NCBI RefSeq assembly: GCF_029870595.1
Contig: NZ_JAPDIR010000011.1
Coordinates: 1-64,000, forward strand
Direction of reading: 5' to 3'
DNA length: 64,000 nucleotides
DNA from: Sphingomonas sp. CBMAI 2297
Lineage (GTDB): Bacteria > Pseudomonadota > Alphaproteobacteria > Sphingomonadales > Sphingomonadaceae
Below the pieces are notes generated by a model, which ran no database searches, had not been told where the DNA came from, and saw only the letters and a program-made list of their open reading frames with translations. The position numbers and the translations under genes are program-made. Positions 1 through 8,846 of the stretch are shown here, one piece after another (within the stretch, counting starts at the first letter, position 1; each line of letters opens with the position of its first letter).

Positions 1-247
1 GGGCCTGGCCGGCGGGGCCGGGCGGCTGCTGTCGCGCGGGATAGGGGTCGTCCTGCGCGGGCGGCGCGTCCTGGCGCTGCTGCGCGGGGGCGGCATAGGG
101 GTCCCGCGCGGGCGGCGGGGTGTGCAGGTCCGAATCGATCGCGGTGTTGGGATCGACCGTGGTCATCTGCTGCTGCGCCGCGGCGGGCACGGCGCCCATC
201 GCGAGCGCGGCCGTCGCCGCCGTCAACACCAGATCCCGAACGCGCAT
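1..247 (-). CDS. Secreted proline/glutamine-rich protein (partial)
   Basis: The frame opens at ATG 245-247 after a GGGGTAA ribosome site and runs off the window, so only the first 82 residues are seen. Residues 1-24 form a signal peptide (short basic start, alanine/leucine core, cleavage after VPAAA). The mature part is rich in Pro, Gln and Ala, with repeated DPY/PPA segments, and looks disordered. No domain is recognisable, so no function is assigned; it should be periplasmic or outer-membrane associated. It diverges from the tRNA gene. Confidence 0.7.
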   Translation of the reverse strand, partial: MRVRDLVLTAATAALAMGAVPAAAQQQMTTVDPNTAIDSDLHTPPPARDPYAAPAQQRQDAPPAQDDPYPARQQPPGPAGQA

Positions 248-401
248 GGTCGAATTACCCCAGCCCAGCAGATGCCCGATCTATAGAGGGCGCGGCTGTC
301 CCGGCAATGAACGAGCGGCGGATCGAGTCGATTTCACGTCAAGCTGGGCGTTGATTGCTCGGAAACCCCTCGCTATAGCGCTCGCCTTCGAGCCGTTATC
401 C

Positions 402-491
402 GGAGACGTGGGTGAGTGGCTGAAACCAACGCTTTGCTAAAGCGTCATACGGGAAACCGTATCGAGGGTTCGAATCCCTCCGTCTCCGCCA
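402..491 (+). tRNA. tRNA-Ser (anticodon GCT)
   Basis: A complete class II tRNA. The acceptor stem GGAGACG (402-408) pairs with CGTCTCC (481-487), followed by discriminator G and an encoded CCA (489-491). The anticodon stem ACGCT/AGCGT encloses loop TTGCTAA, giving anticodon GCT, which reads AGC/AGU serine codons. The long variable arm and the T arm GGTTCGAATCC are present. No integrase or repeated tRNA 3' end was seen nearby. Confidence 0.97.
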
Positions 492-686
492 ACTCGACAA
501 GCCAATGATATTACAGCCTTTTCCCAAGGCATCGCGCCAAGGCCGGCGGTTTTGCGTGCCCGGCATTTCCAACTTTTCCTACGATCGGCGCGGCTCTTGG
601 CAGTGGGATGCAAAGGGCCTAGGGATTCGGACCATGCCCAGCTGGCAGACGAAATCTTCCGTCTTCGCCATCGCCTAGGAAATTCG

Positions 687-1472
687 ATGCGAGGCGCTTC
701 CTCCAAGCTCACCGAAAGAAAGCCCCGTTCGCGCAAGCCCCGGCCGCGTTCGCTGCGCCTGCATGGCACCGTCGCCCGGACGCTCGGCGTCCGCATCGTC
801 TCGGGCGAGATCGCGCCGGGCGAGATCCTCGACGGCGAGATCGCCGCGAGCGAGCAGTTCAAGGTCTCCCGCACCGCCTATCGCGAGGCGATCCGCATTC
901 TGGCGGCCAAGGGCCTGGTCCATTCCCGTCCGAAGATCGGCACCCAGGTAAGCCCGCGTCGCGAATGGCACCTGCTCGATCCGGACGTGCTCAGCTGGAT
1001 CTTCGCCGGGGCGCCCGACGATGCGCTGATCGAGAGCCTGTTCGAGCTGCGTCGCATCGTCGAGCCCGATGCCGCCCGTCTCGCCGCGTTGCGCCGCACG
1101 CCCGAGCAGCTTGCCCGGATGCAGCAAGGGCTCGCCGGCGTCGATCGCCATGGCTTCGACTCCGAGGAAGGGCGATGCTGCGACGAAGCGTTCCACTCCG
1201 CGCTGCTCGAGGCTTCGGGCAATGATTTCATCATGTCGCTCACCAGCGGCGTGGCCGCGGCCATCGAGCTGACCACCGCGTTCAAGCAGCGGCACCTGCC
1301 CGCCCCGCACGACGCGCTGCCGGTGCACCTCGCGGTGCTCGAGGCGATCGAGGCGCAGGATGCCGAACGCGCGCACGATGCGATGGCCCGCCTGGTCGAG
1401 CGCGGTTTCCAGGACACGATGGAAGCGCGCAAGCCCGTGAACAGCGTCGGCAGCCGGCGCGCCGCCCGCTGA
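687..1472 (+). CDS. GntR-family transcriptional regulator, FadR/FCD subfamily
   Basis: A 261-residue DNA-binding regulator. The N-terminal winged helix (about residues 25-90) includes the GntR-type recognition segment ending SRTAYREAIRILAAKGLV. The C-terminal all-helical FCD domain (about 110-245) has metal-ligand-type residues in FHSALLEASGN and in the later HLAVLEAIEAQDAERAH. The ATG at 687 is preferred over upstream starts because AGGA lies 6 bases before it. FadR-type GntR proteins commonly sense sugar acids or related carboxylates. It sits 127 bp ahead of the semialdehyde dehydrogenase gene on the same strand, so that gene is a likely target (inference). Confidence 0.85.
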   Translation: MRGASSKLTERKPRSRKPRPRSLRLHGTVARTLGVRIVSGEIAPGEILDGEIAASEQFKVSRTAYREAIRILAAKGLVHSRPKIGTQVSPRREWHLLDPDVLSWIFAGAPDDALIESLFELRRIVEPDAARLAALRRTPEQLARMQQGLAGVDRHGFDSEEGRCCDEAFHSALLEASGNDFIMSLTSGVAAAIELTTAFKQRHLPAPHDALPVHLAVLEAIEAQDAERAHDAMARLVERGFQDTMEARKPVNSVGSRRAAR

Positions 1473-1559
1473 GCACCGGTCCGATCGCTCCGCCCCCCAA
1501 CTTCGCAGGCGCGCCCGATTGCTTTTTGGCACGGCGCTGCCTAAGTCCCGCATGGGCAA

Positions 1560-1573
1560 TGTTACCGCTAACG
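1560..1573. promoter_or_regulatory. Putative LacI/GalR-type operator
   Basis: TGTTACCGCTAACG is a near-perfect palindrome matching 12 of 14 positions of TGTTAGCGCTAACA, the form of operator bound by LacI/GalR regulators such as Caulobacter XylR. It lies 26 bp before the dehydrogenase start. A sister site lies upstream of the GH3 glucosidase at 7307-7320. No LacI-family gene is in the window. Confidence 0.5.
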
Positions 1574-1599
1574 TAAATCGGAAAGACAGGAGAGCAGGC

Positions 1600-3171
1600 A
1601 TGGCGCTGACCGGCGAATTGTTCATTGCTTCGAAGCGGGTGCGCCGCGATGGGCCGGGCTTTCGGGCCGTTGCCGCCTCGACCGGCGCGTCGCTGGAGCC
1701 GAGCTTCGACATGGCGACGCGGGAAGATGTCGAGGCTGCCGCGGCTGCCGCCGAGGCCGCTTTCCCCGCCTACGCCAATCTGCCGCGCGAGCAGCGTGCC
1801 GCCTTTCTGGAGGCGATCGCCGACGAGATCGACGCATTGGGCGAGACGCTCACCGAGCGCGCGATGCAGGAAAGCGGCCTGCCGCACGCCCGCCTCACCG
1901 GCGAGCGCGGCCGCACGTCGGGCCAGTTGCGGCTCTTCGCGAGGGAATTGCGCCTCGGCGAGTATCTGCGTGCGCGCATCGATCACGCGATCCCCGATCG
2001 GCAGCCTGCCCCCAAGCCCGACCTGCGCCTGCGCATGATCCCGCTCGGCCCGGTCGTGGTGTTCGGCGCTTCGAATTTCCCGCTCGCCTTCTCGGTCGCG
2101 GGTGGCGACACCGCCTCGGCCCTCGCCGCGGGCTGTCCGGTGATCGTGAAGGGGCATTCCGCGCATCCCGGCACGTCGGAGCTGGTGGCCGGAGCGATCG
2201 CTCGCGCCGTCGAGAAGACCGGCATGCCCGCAGGCACATTCTCGCTGATCAACGGCGCCGGCAATGAAGTCGGCGCGGCGCTCGTCTCCGATCCGCGGGT
2301 CAAGGCGGTCGGCTTCACCGGCTCGCGCGGCGGCGGCACGGCGCTGATGAAGATCGCCGCGAACCGTCCCGTGCCGATCCCCGTCTATGCCGAGATGAGC
2401 AGCATCAACCCGGTATTCCTGCTGCCGCATGCGCTCGAAGCGCGGGCCGAGGCGCTGGGCAAGGGCTATATCGCCAGCCTGACCATGGGCGCCGGCCAGT
2501 TCTGCACCAATCCCGGCCTCGTCCTGGCGCTGGAGAGCCCGGCGCTGGACCGCTTCCTCGCCGCGGCGACCGAAGCGGTGTCGGGCGTGGCGGCGCAGAC
2601 CATGCTCACCCCCGGCATCCTCAAGGCGTATGAGAACGGTGTGGCCCGCTGGGCCGCCGCGCCGGGGCTGACTCGGGTCGCCCAGGGCCAGGAAGGTTCG
2701 GCCAGCTGCGGGCGTGCCGCGCTGTTCACCATGACCGGCGCGGACTTCATCGCCGATCCCAGCCATGCCGAAGAGGTCTTCGGCGCCGCCTCGCTGCTCG
2801 TGCGCTGCGCCGATCTGGACGAGATGCTCGGCGTCGTCTCGCTGCTCGAAGGCCAGCTCACCGCGACGCTGCATCTCGAGGATGCCGATACCGAGACCGC
2901 GGCCAGGCTGTTGCCGATCCTCGAGCGGCTGGCCGGCCGCATCCTCGCCAATGGCTGGCCGACCGGTGTCGAAGTGACCGACGCGCAGGTCCATGGCGGG
3001 CCGTTCCCGTCGACGGCGGACGGCCGCAGCACGTCGGTCGGCACGCTGGCGATCGATCGCTTCCTGCGCCCGGTCGCCTATCAGGACCTGCCGGCGGCGC
3101 TGCTTCCCGCCGAACTGCGCGATGGCGATGCGGGCGTGCCGCGCCGCATCGACGGCAAGCCGACGCTATAG
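1600..3171 (+). CDS. Alpha-ketoglutaric semialdehyde dehydrogenase (2,5-dioxovalerate dehydrogenase)
   Basis: A 523-residue NAD(P)-dependent aldehyde dehydrogenase of the KGSADH type, oxidising 2,5-dioxopentanoate to 2-oxoglutarate, the last step of oxidative pentose or sugar-acid degradation. The subfamily signature is visible: PLGPVVVFGASNFPLAFS, the GFTGSRGGG cofactor loop, AEMSSINPVFLLP, and catalytic Cys in GAGQFCTNPG. The start at 1600 follows AGGAGAG; an upstream in-frame ATG at 1552 lacks a ribosome site. The other pathway enzymes (sugar dehydrogenase, dehydratases) are not in the window. It is probably controlled by the upstream GntR regulator and/or the LacI-type operator. Confidence 0.9.
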   Translation: MALTGELFIASKRVRRDGPGFRAVAASTGASLEPSFDMATREDVEAAAAAAEAAFPAYANLPREQRAAFLEAIADEIDALGETLTERAMQESGLPHARLTGERGRTSGQLRLFARELRLGEYLRARIDHAIPDRQPAPKPDLRLRMIPLGPVVVFGASNFPLAFSVAGGDTASALAAGCPVIVKGHSAHPGTSELVAGAIARAVEKTGMPAGTFSLINGAGNEVGAALVSDPRVKAVGFTGSRGGGTALMKIAANRPVPIPVYAEMSSINPVFLLPHALEARAEALGKGYIASLTMGAGQFCTNPGLVLALESPALDRFLAAATEAVSGVAAQTMLTPGILKAYENGVARWAAAPGLTRVAQGQEGSASCGRAALFTMTGADFIADPSHAEEVFGAASLLVRCADLDEMLGVVSLLEGQLTATLHLEDADTETAARLLPILERLAGRILANGWPTGVEVTDAQVHGGPFPSTADGRSTSVGTLAIDRFLRPVAYQDLPAALLPAELRDGDAGVPRRIDGKPTL

Positions 3172-3179
3172 CCTCTATC

Positions 3180-3201
3180 CCGCTTCCCGCCCGGGAAGCG
3201 G
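3180..3201 (+). terminator. Hairpin terminator after the semialdehyde dehydrogenase
   Basis: A perfect 9-bp stem, CCGCTTCCC/GGGAAGCGG with a 4-base loop, begins 9 bases after the stop codon. There is no clear T tract, so intrinsic termination is probable but not certain. Confidence 0.55.
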
Positions 3202-3311
3202 AAGGAGCCCGGAGTGCCGTTCGTCCCGTCCGCCGGGCGTTCGGCCCGGGCCGGGTGCGCGGCCCCATGGCATGGACCAGGCTGGAGACCTCCCCGCAAC
3301 CGGAGGTCTTC

Positions 3312-3740
3312 ATGCGCTCCCTGATCCTCGCCGCCAGCCTGATCCTCGCCGCCCCGCTCGCCCATGCGCAGGACAAGGACGAGGCCGGCGCGCGCGCCGC
3401 CGTGAACCACTATCTCGCCGGCCATGCGACCGGCAGCGCGGCCGAGTTCGGCGCGGCCTTTCATCCCAAGGCGATGCTCTACTGGAACCGCGACGGGAGC
3501 TTCGCCGAGCGGACGCTGGCCGATTTCATCGCCGCCGCGGCGACCGGAAAGCCGGCGGTGGACGAGGCGCAGCGCAGGCGCTGGATCGAGAGTCTCGACG
3601 TTACCGGCAATGCCGGCATGGCCAAGGTGGTGCTCGATTATCCGAGCGTGCGCTTTGTCGACTATCTCTCGCTGGTAAAGGCGGATGGCGAGTGGCGCAT
3701 CGTGAACAAGATCTTCCAGGCCGACCGGAAAGAGCAATGA
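3312..3740 (+). CDS. Secreted NTF2-like (lumazine-binding 2 family) protein
   Basis: A 142-residue protein with a clear signal peptide (residues 1-20, ending LAHAQ) and an NTF2-like cone fold. The family pattern is visible: an ARAAVNHYLAGHATGSAAEFGAAFHPKA helix-turn segment early, DYLSLVKADGEWRIVNKIF at the end. GGAGG 5 bases before the ATG fixes the start. Family members are small ligand-binding proteins or lyase-like enzymes of mostly unknown role, so no substrate is assigned. It converges on the aldose epimerase gene. Confidence 0.75.
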   Translation: MRSLILAASLILAAPLAHAQDKDEAGARAAVNHYLAGHATGSAAEFGAAFHPKAMLYWNRDGSFAERTLADFIAAAATGKPAVDEAQRRRWIESLDVTGNAGMAKVVLDYPSVRFVDYLSLVKADGEWRIVNKIFQADRKEQ

Positions 3741-3773
3741 CGCGGGCCCTTCCTCCTCTGCCGGGGAAGGAAA

Positions 3774-4817
3774 TCAGGAAGCGAACGCCTCCTCGATGCT
3801 GGCGGCGGTGCGAAACCGGAAGGCGATGTCGTGGCGGTATGGCGCGCCCGGATCGAGCCGGGGCGAGGGAAAGTCCGGCCGGTTCGGGCTGTCCGGAAAT
3901 TTCTGCGGCTCCAGGCAGAGCCCGGCACGCGCCGCATAGCCTTGCCCGCTCGTTCCCGGCGCGCCGCCGGCAAGGTGGTTGCCCGAATAGAATTGCAGTC
4001 CGGGCTCGCCGGAATGGAGATCGAGCACGCGGCCCGAGCCGGGATCGAACAAGGTCGCCACCCGGCGGACGCGCCCGTCCGCGCCGTCGATCACGAAATT
4101 ATGGTCATAGCCCTGGCCGTGCCGAAGCTGCTCGTCGTCCGCATCGATCTCCGCGCCGATTCGCCTGGGCATGCGGAAATCAAAGGGCGTGCCGGTCACC
4201 TCGGCCAGCGCGCCGGTAGGGATCAGCCCGGCGTCGATCGCGGTGGTCCGGCGTGCGGGGATGCGCAGCAGGTGATCGAGGATCGTCGCTCCGCTCGCCT
4301 CGCCGGCCAGGTTGAAATAGGCATGATGCGTGAGATTCACGACGGTTGGCGCATCGGTGGTCGCGGTCAGGCGGATCGCCAGCCCGTCCGCTTCGATCAC
4401 GTACTGGACCTCGATCGTCAGCGTGCCCGGGAAGCCGTTATGCCCCGCGGGACTGATGTGGCGGAACCTGGCCGAGTCCTCGGATCGCGCCGTCAGATCC
4501 CAATATTGCTGGTCGAGACCGAACGGCCCCGAATGAAGACTGTTCGCTCCGTCATTCGCCGCGAGACGATGGGTGACGCCGTCGAGCGTGAAACGCGCCC
4601 CGCCGATGCGGTTGGCATAGCGGCCGGTCACCGCGCCGTAAAAGCGCGGCGGCCCGCGATACTCCTCGAGGTCCGCGAAGCCGAGTACCACATTCGCCGG
4701 ATTGCCCAGGCGGTCCGGCACTTCGAGCACGCGCAGCGCCGCGCCGAGCGTGATCAGCTCGGCGCGATAGGGGCCGCGGGCGATCGCGACCGTCTCGATC
4801 CGATCGCCCGCCATCAT
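3774..4817 (-). CDS. galM: Aldose 1-epimerase (galactose mutarotase)
   Basis: A 347-residue mutarotase interconverting alpha and beta anomers of aldoses such as glucose and galactose. Family marks are GRYANRIGGARFTLDG, the catalytic His in NLTHHAYFNLAG, GYDHNFVIDG, and the late GLCLEPQKFPDSPN containing the catalytic Glu. Two ATGs (4815-4817, 4812-4814) follow the bglX stop by only a few bases, so it is read from the same message by coupled translation. No signal peptide is seen, so it should act on sugar released by BglX after import. An in-frame extension to 4988 overlaps bglX and is not credible. Confidence 0.92.
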   Translation of the reverse strand: MMAGDRIETVAIARGPYRAELITLGAALRVLEVPDRLGNPANVVLGFADLEEYRGPPRFYGAVTGRYANRIGGARFTLDGVTHRLAANDGANSLHSGPFGLDQQYWDLTARSEDSARFRHISPAGHNGFPGTLTIEVQYVIEADGLAIRLTATTDAPTVVNLTHHAYFNLAGEASGATILDHLLRIPARRTTAIDAGLIPTGALAEVTGTPFDFRMPRRIGAEIDADDEQLRHGQGYDHNFVIDGADGRVRRVATLFDPGSGRVLDLHSGEPGLQFYSGNHLAGGAPGTSGQGYAARAGLCLEPQKFPDSPNRPDFPSPRLDPGAPYRHDIAFRFRTAASIEEAFAS

Positions 4818-4819
4818 CG

Positions 4820-7282
4820 TCACTTGGCGCCGGGGCAGATCGAGTTGGCGGGATCCGACACGATCCGCGCATCGGCCAGGCTGAACGCCAGCGGTCCCGA
4901 GGCGCCGATCACCACCGGGGCCGAGACGGCATGCATGTCGGTGCCGTTCGCCTGATAGCATTTGAGCAGGATCTTCACCGTGCGCCACTTGCCGGTCTCG
5001 CCGGTGAACAGGCCAGTGGCATCCAGGCCCTTGCCGTCGCCCATGCCGAGCGTCACCGCGCCGGTCGCCGCGCGATCGAGGCGGTAGGTGAGAGCCAGCG
5101 ACAGGTCGCCATTGGCTTCGCGGCCAAGGTTGATCGGCGCGCCGCCGCCGATGCTCAGCCGGGCCGGGCCGCCGGTCCAGCTCAGCTGCTGCGCGCCTTC
5201 CTGGGTCTGCGGTCCATCGATCGGGGCGCGGGTGATCTTCGCTTCGGTGGCGAAGGCGAAGGGCTTGGGCGTCACGCCCTTGGCGAAATAGACGCTGGTG
5301 TTGAGCGCCGAGGCGTCGAAGCCGGGCTCCTCGCCCAGCGTCGCGACCGTGCCCGGCGCGGCGTAGCGCAACCCATAACCGAGCGCGAACAGCGGATCAT
5401 AGCCCGGATCGCCCTTGTTGAGCGTGAACTGGCCGGCGCCCTTCGGCCAGCTGAACGACAGCGTGCCATGAAAGTCCTTGCGCGGCTTGCCCGCCTTGTC
5501 GCCGATGATCACGTCGGCGACGCCCGCGCCTTCGCTGCCCGGCAGCCAGGCGGCGACGAAGGCGTCCGAGGCATTGATCTCGGGGTTTACCCAGAGCGGC
5601 CGGCCCGAGAGGAACACCGAGACGGTCGGCACGCCCGCGGCCTTCAGCTTCCGGAGCATGGCCAGCGCCTGCTTGTCGCCGGGCTGGAACTCCAGCGTCG
5701 CGATGTCGCCGCGCATCTCGGCATAGGGTTGCTCGCCGAACACCACGATCGCGACATCGGGCCTGGCGGTGAAGCTGCCGTCCGCCGAGAGCGTCGCGGT
5801 GCCGCCGCCGGCCTTCACTGCCTCGGCGATGCCGGCGAAGATCGTCTGGCCATTGGGGAACATCGAATTGTCGTTGCCGTCACCCTGCCAGCTCAGTGTC
5901 CAGCCGCCGGTCTGCTGCGCCATCGAATCGGCACCCGGGCCGGCGACCAGCACGTTCGCCGATGCCCTGATCGGCAACGCGCCCTGGTTCTTCAGCAGCA
6001 CCAGCGACTTGGCCACCGCTTCGCGGGCGATCGCGCGATGCTCGGCATTGCCCAGCACGCCGGCCTTGCCCTCATAGGGCCGGGCGGGATCGAACAGGCC
6101 GAGCTTCACCTTCACGCGCAGGATGCGGCGCACCGCGTCGTCGATGCGGGCCATCGGGATCGTGCCGTCCCTGGCGTGGCGGACGGTGCTCTCGAACAGG
6201 CCCTTCCAGCTGTCCGGCGCCATCGCCATGTCGAGCCCGGCGTTGAAGGTCTGGGCGCAATCCTCCTTGGTGCAGCCAGGCACCTGGCCATGGCCGTTCC
6301 AGTCGCCGACGACGAAGCCCTGAAAGCCCATCCGGCCCTTCAGCACATCGGTGAGCAGCGACGTGTTGCCGTGCATCTTCGCGCCGTTCCAGCTCGAATA
6401 GCTGGCCATCACGGTGAGCGTGCCGGCCTGGATCGCCGGGACATAGCCCTGGGCGTGCGTCCCGATCAGCGCTTCCTCCGAGAGGCGGGTATCGCCCTGG
6501 TCGATACCGTCAAAGGTGCCGCCGTCGCCGAGGAAATGCTTGGCCGACGCCGCGACACGGCCTTGCTGAATGCGGTTCTTCGTGCCGGGCGCGCCCTGCA
6601 GACCGAGGATCATCTCGCCGGCATAGGCGCGGACCACCGCCGGGTCCTCCGAATAGCCTTCATAGCTGCGCCCCCAGCGATCGTTCTGCGGGACGGCGAG
6701 CGTGGGGCCGAACGCCCAGTCGGGCCCGGTCGCGGCGGTCTCTTCGGCGGTGGCCTTGCCGATGCGGCGGATCAGCGCGGGATCGCGCATCGCGCCGAGG
6801 CCGATATTGTGCGGGAAGATCGTCGCGCCGATCACGTTGTTGTTGCCGTGCACGGCGTCGATGCCGAAGATCAGCGGGATCGGCTGGTGCTTGCCGCGCG
6901 GCTCCATCGCCACCTTGCGGAAGGCCCGGGCGGTCTCGACCCAGGGAGCCTGGGGGGAGCGATCGGGCGCGCCGAGCGGCGGCGAGCTGCCGCCCGCCAG
7001 GATCGAGCCGAGCGGATACTGGCGCAGTTCCTCGGGCTTCATCGCGCCGATGTCCGCCTGGATCATCTGGCCGACCTTCTCCTCCAGCGTCATCTGCGCC
7101 ATCAGGTTGGTGACGAACTTCTCGGTCGCGGGGTCGACCAGGCCCTGCGAGCCGGCGGTCGGCCATTTGGCAGGATTGGCGATCTGCTGGCCAGACAGCG
7201 TTGTCGGCGCATGCTGCGCAAAAGCGGGCGATGCGGCCCAGATCATGGTGGTCGACAGCAGAAGCTTCAGGCCTGGCCGCAT
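4820..7282 (-). CDS. bglX: Periplasmic glycoside hydrolase family 3 beta-glucosidase
   Basis: An 820-residue exported GH3 enzyme that removes terminal beta-linked glucose from oligosaccharides. The signal peptide ends at AFA (residue 22). The (beta/alpha)8 domain contains PLIFGIDAVHGNNNV, the AASAKHFLGDGG substrate loop and nucleophile Asp327 in GFVVGDWNGHG. The second domain carries the GH3 beta-sandwich segment SLVLLKNQGALPI and an acid/base-type loop around EMRGD. A C-terminal beta domain (about 640-820) resembles the ExoP type. GAGGAG precedes the ATG. It is co-transcribed with galM and has a LacI-type palindrome 25 bp upstream. Confidence 0.92.
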   Translation of the reverse strand: MRPGLKLLLSTTMIWAASPAFAQHAPTTLSGQQIANPAKWPTAGSQGLVDPATEKFVTNLMAQMTLEEKVGQMIQADIGAMKPEELRQYPLGSILAGGSSPPLGAPDRSPQAPWVETARAFRKVAMEPRGKHQPIPLIFGIDAVHGNNNVIGATIFPHNIGLGAMRDPALIRRIGKATAEETAATGPDWAFGPTLAVPQNDRWGRSYEGYSEDPAVVRAYAGEMILGLQGAPGTKNRIQQGRVAASAKHFLGDGGTFDGIDQGDTRLSEEALIGTHAQGYVPAIQAGTLTVMASYSSWNGAKMHGNTSLLTDVLKGRMGFQGFVVGDWNGHGQVPGCTKEDCAQTFNAGLDMAMAPDSWKGLFESTVRHARDGTIPMARIDDAVRRILRVKVKLGLFDPARPYEGKAGVLGNAEHRAIAREAVAKSLVLLKNQGALPIRASANVLVAGPGADSMAQQTGGWTLSWQGDGNDNSMFPNGQTIFAGIAEAVKAGGGTATLSADGSFTARPDVAIVVFGEQPYAEMRGDIATLEFQPGDKQALAMLRKLKAAGVPTVSVFLSGRPLWVNPEINASDAFVAAWLPGSEGAGVADVIIGDKAGKPRKDFHGTLSFSWPKGAGQFTLNKGDPGYDPLFALGYGLRYAAPGTVATLGEEPGFDASALNTSVYFAKGVTPKPFAFATEAKITRAPIDGPQTQEGAQQLSWTGGPARLSIGGGAPINLGREANGDLSLALTYRLDRAATGAVTLGMGDGKGLDATGLFTGETGKWRTVKILLKCYQANGTDMHAVSAPVVIGASGPLAFSLADARIVSDPANSICPGAK

Positions 7283-7306
7283 TTCACTCTCCTCTTTCTT
7301 ATATTC

Positions 7307-7320
7307 TGGTAGCGATAACA
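7307..7320. promoter_or_regulatory. Putative LacI/GalR-type operator upstream of bglX
   Basis: TGGTAGCGATAACA, read as TGTTATCGCTACCA toward bglX, is a 14-bp imperfect palindrome of the same class as the site at 1560-1573. It lies between bglX and the stop of the ABC permease gene and probably mediates sugar-dependent control of bglX-galM. Confidence 0.5.
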
Positions 7321-7325
7321 GAAAT

Positions 7326-8846
7326 TCATCGGGCTAGTCCACGCTCCAGCCAGCGGGCGGCCGCGTCGGGGCTTGCCTTGTCGTCGTCGCGATCGACCAT
7401 ATAGTTGGCCCGCCGCATCCGCTCGACCGGGATCGCGCCGATGAGCGGCCTGAGCGCCGCCTGGAAGCGCAGGTCGTCGGCGCGGCCGGGAGCGAGCAGC
7501 AGGATCGCATCATATCCGGGGATCGCGCCCTTGGGATCGGCCAGCACGGTCAGCCGGTCCGCCGCGATCCTGCCGTCCGAGGAGAAAGCGGGGATCACGT
7601 CCGCGCTGCCCGAGGCAAGGGCGCGGTACATGAAGGTCGGCTGATAGGGATGGGCGGACTTGAAGCTCAGGCCATATGCCTTCTTCACCGCCGCCCATTC
7701 GGGCCGTTCGAGGAACTCGACATCGGTGGCGAGGTTCAGGCTGCCCGCGACCGGCGCCAGATCGGCGATGCTGGCGATGCCGCGCCTCCTGGCATCGTCG
7801 CTCCGCATCGCGAAGGCATAGGCGTTCTCGAACCCCAGCGAGCCGAGCAGCGTCACCTTGTGCCGGTCGCGGGCCCAGTCCGCGACGCCGCGCACGATGG
7901 CGTCACGCGGCGGCACGTCGCTGCGCCGCATCTGGTTGGTCCAGATCGTGCCCGAATAATCGACATAGACATCGACATCGCCGCTCGCGAGCGCGCTGAA
8001 CGCGACCGCGGAGCCGAGCCCTTCCCGGTAGCGGACCTTGTATCCCGCCGCTTCCAGCCGGTGCCCGATCAGCCGGGCGAGGATATATTGCTCGGAAAAG
8101 CCCTTCGCGCCGATGGTGACGGTGCCGCGTGCCGCCGGCAGCGCGGGGACGAGCGCCAGCGCCATCGCGACCAGCAGCGTGCCGAGGCCGCCCCACGCCA
8201 GCCCCCGCTTCCGCTTCGCGATCCCGTGCTCGGCCAGTCCCAGCAGCCCGTCCACCGCCAGCGCGAGCGCCGCGGCGGCGATGCAGCCGGTCAGCACCAG
8301 CGACCAGTTCTGCGTCTGGAGGCCGGCGAAGATCAGGTCGCCCAGGCTCGGCTGACCCACCGTGGTCGACAGCGTCGCCGCACCGATCGTCCACACCGCG
8401 GCGGTGCGGATGCCGGCCATCAGCACCGGCAGGATCAGCGGCGCCTCGACCAGGCGCAGCTTTTGCGCCGCCGTCATCCCCACGCCGTCGGCCGCCTCGA
8501 TCACCGCGGGATCGATGTTCGCCAGCCCGGTGACGCCGTTCCGCAGGATCGGCAGCAGCGCGTACAGCGACAGCGCGAGCAGCGAGGGCAGGAAGCCCAG
8601 CGCCGGAATGCCGCCGCCGACCAGCGTCGAGAGCGAGAGCAGGATCGGATAGAAGAGCGCGAGCAGGGCGAGGCTCGGAATCGTCTGGACGAGGCTGGCA
8701 AAGCCCAGCGCGACGCGCCCCACCAGCCGGTTGCGCGCCGAGATCACCGCCAGCGGCAGCGCGATCGCCAGCCCGAGCAGCAGCGCCGCCAGCGCCAGCA
8801 GCAGATGCTGGGCAAGCAGCTCGGGCACGCGGGCCAGCGGATTCAC
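7326..8846 (-). CDS. ABC importer permease fused to substrate-binding protein (OpuC/EgtU type)
   Basis: A 506-residue fusion. Residues 1-210 are a BPD permease with five to six membrane spans and the EAA-like loop VIEAADGVGMTAAQKLRLVEAPLILP. After a further span (about 215-240) comes an OpuAC-type periplasmic binding domain beginning TVTIGAKGFSEQYILARLIG, with GDVDVYVDYSGTIW. Start is GTG 8844-8846, overlapping the ATPase stop (GTGA), so the two are coupled. Such fusions transport quaternary ammonium compounds (glycine betaine, choline, carnitine) or, in the EgtU branch, ergothioneine. The ligand cannot be fixed by eye. Confidence 0.85.
   Translation of the reverse strand: MNPLARVPELLAQHLLLALAALLLGLAIALPLAVISARNRLVGRVALGFASLVQTIPSLALLALFYPILLSLSTLVGGGIPALGFLPSLLALSLYALLPILRNGVTGLANIDPAVIEAADGVGMTAAQKLRLVEAPLILPVLMAGIRTAAVWTIGAATLSTTVGQPSLGDLIFAGLQTQNWSLVLTGCIAAAALALAVDGLLGLAEHGIAKRKRGLAWGGLGTLLVAMALALVPALPAARGTVTIGAKGFSEQYILARLIGHRLEAAGYKVRYREGLGSAVAFSALASGDVDVYVDYSGTIWTNQMRRSDVPPRDAIVRGVADWARDRHKVTLLGSLGFENAYAFAMRSDDARRRGIASIADLAPVAGSLNLATDVEFLERPEWAAVKKAYGLSFKSAHPYQPTFMYRALASGSADVIPAFSSDGRIAADRLTVLADPKGAIPGYDAILLLAPGRADDLRFQAALRPLIGAIPVERMRRANYMVDRDDDKASPDAAARWLERGLAR

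Noticed and set aside
402..491. tRNA-Ser as an integration site for a genomic island
   Set aside because: No integrase gene, no duplicated tRNA 3' end and no change in gene style downstream were seen.
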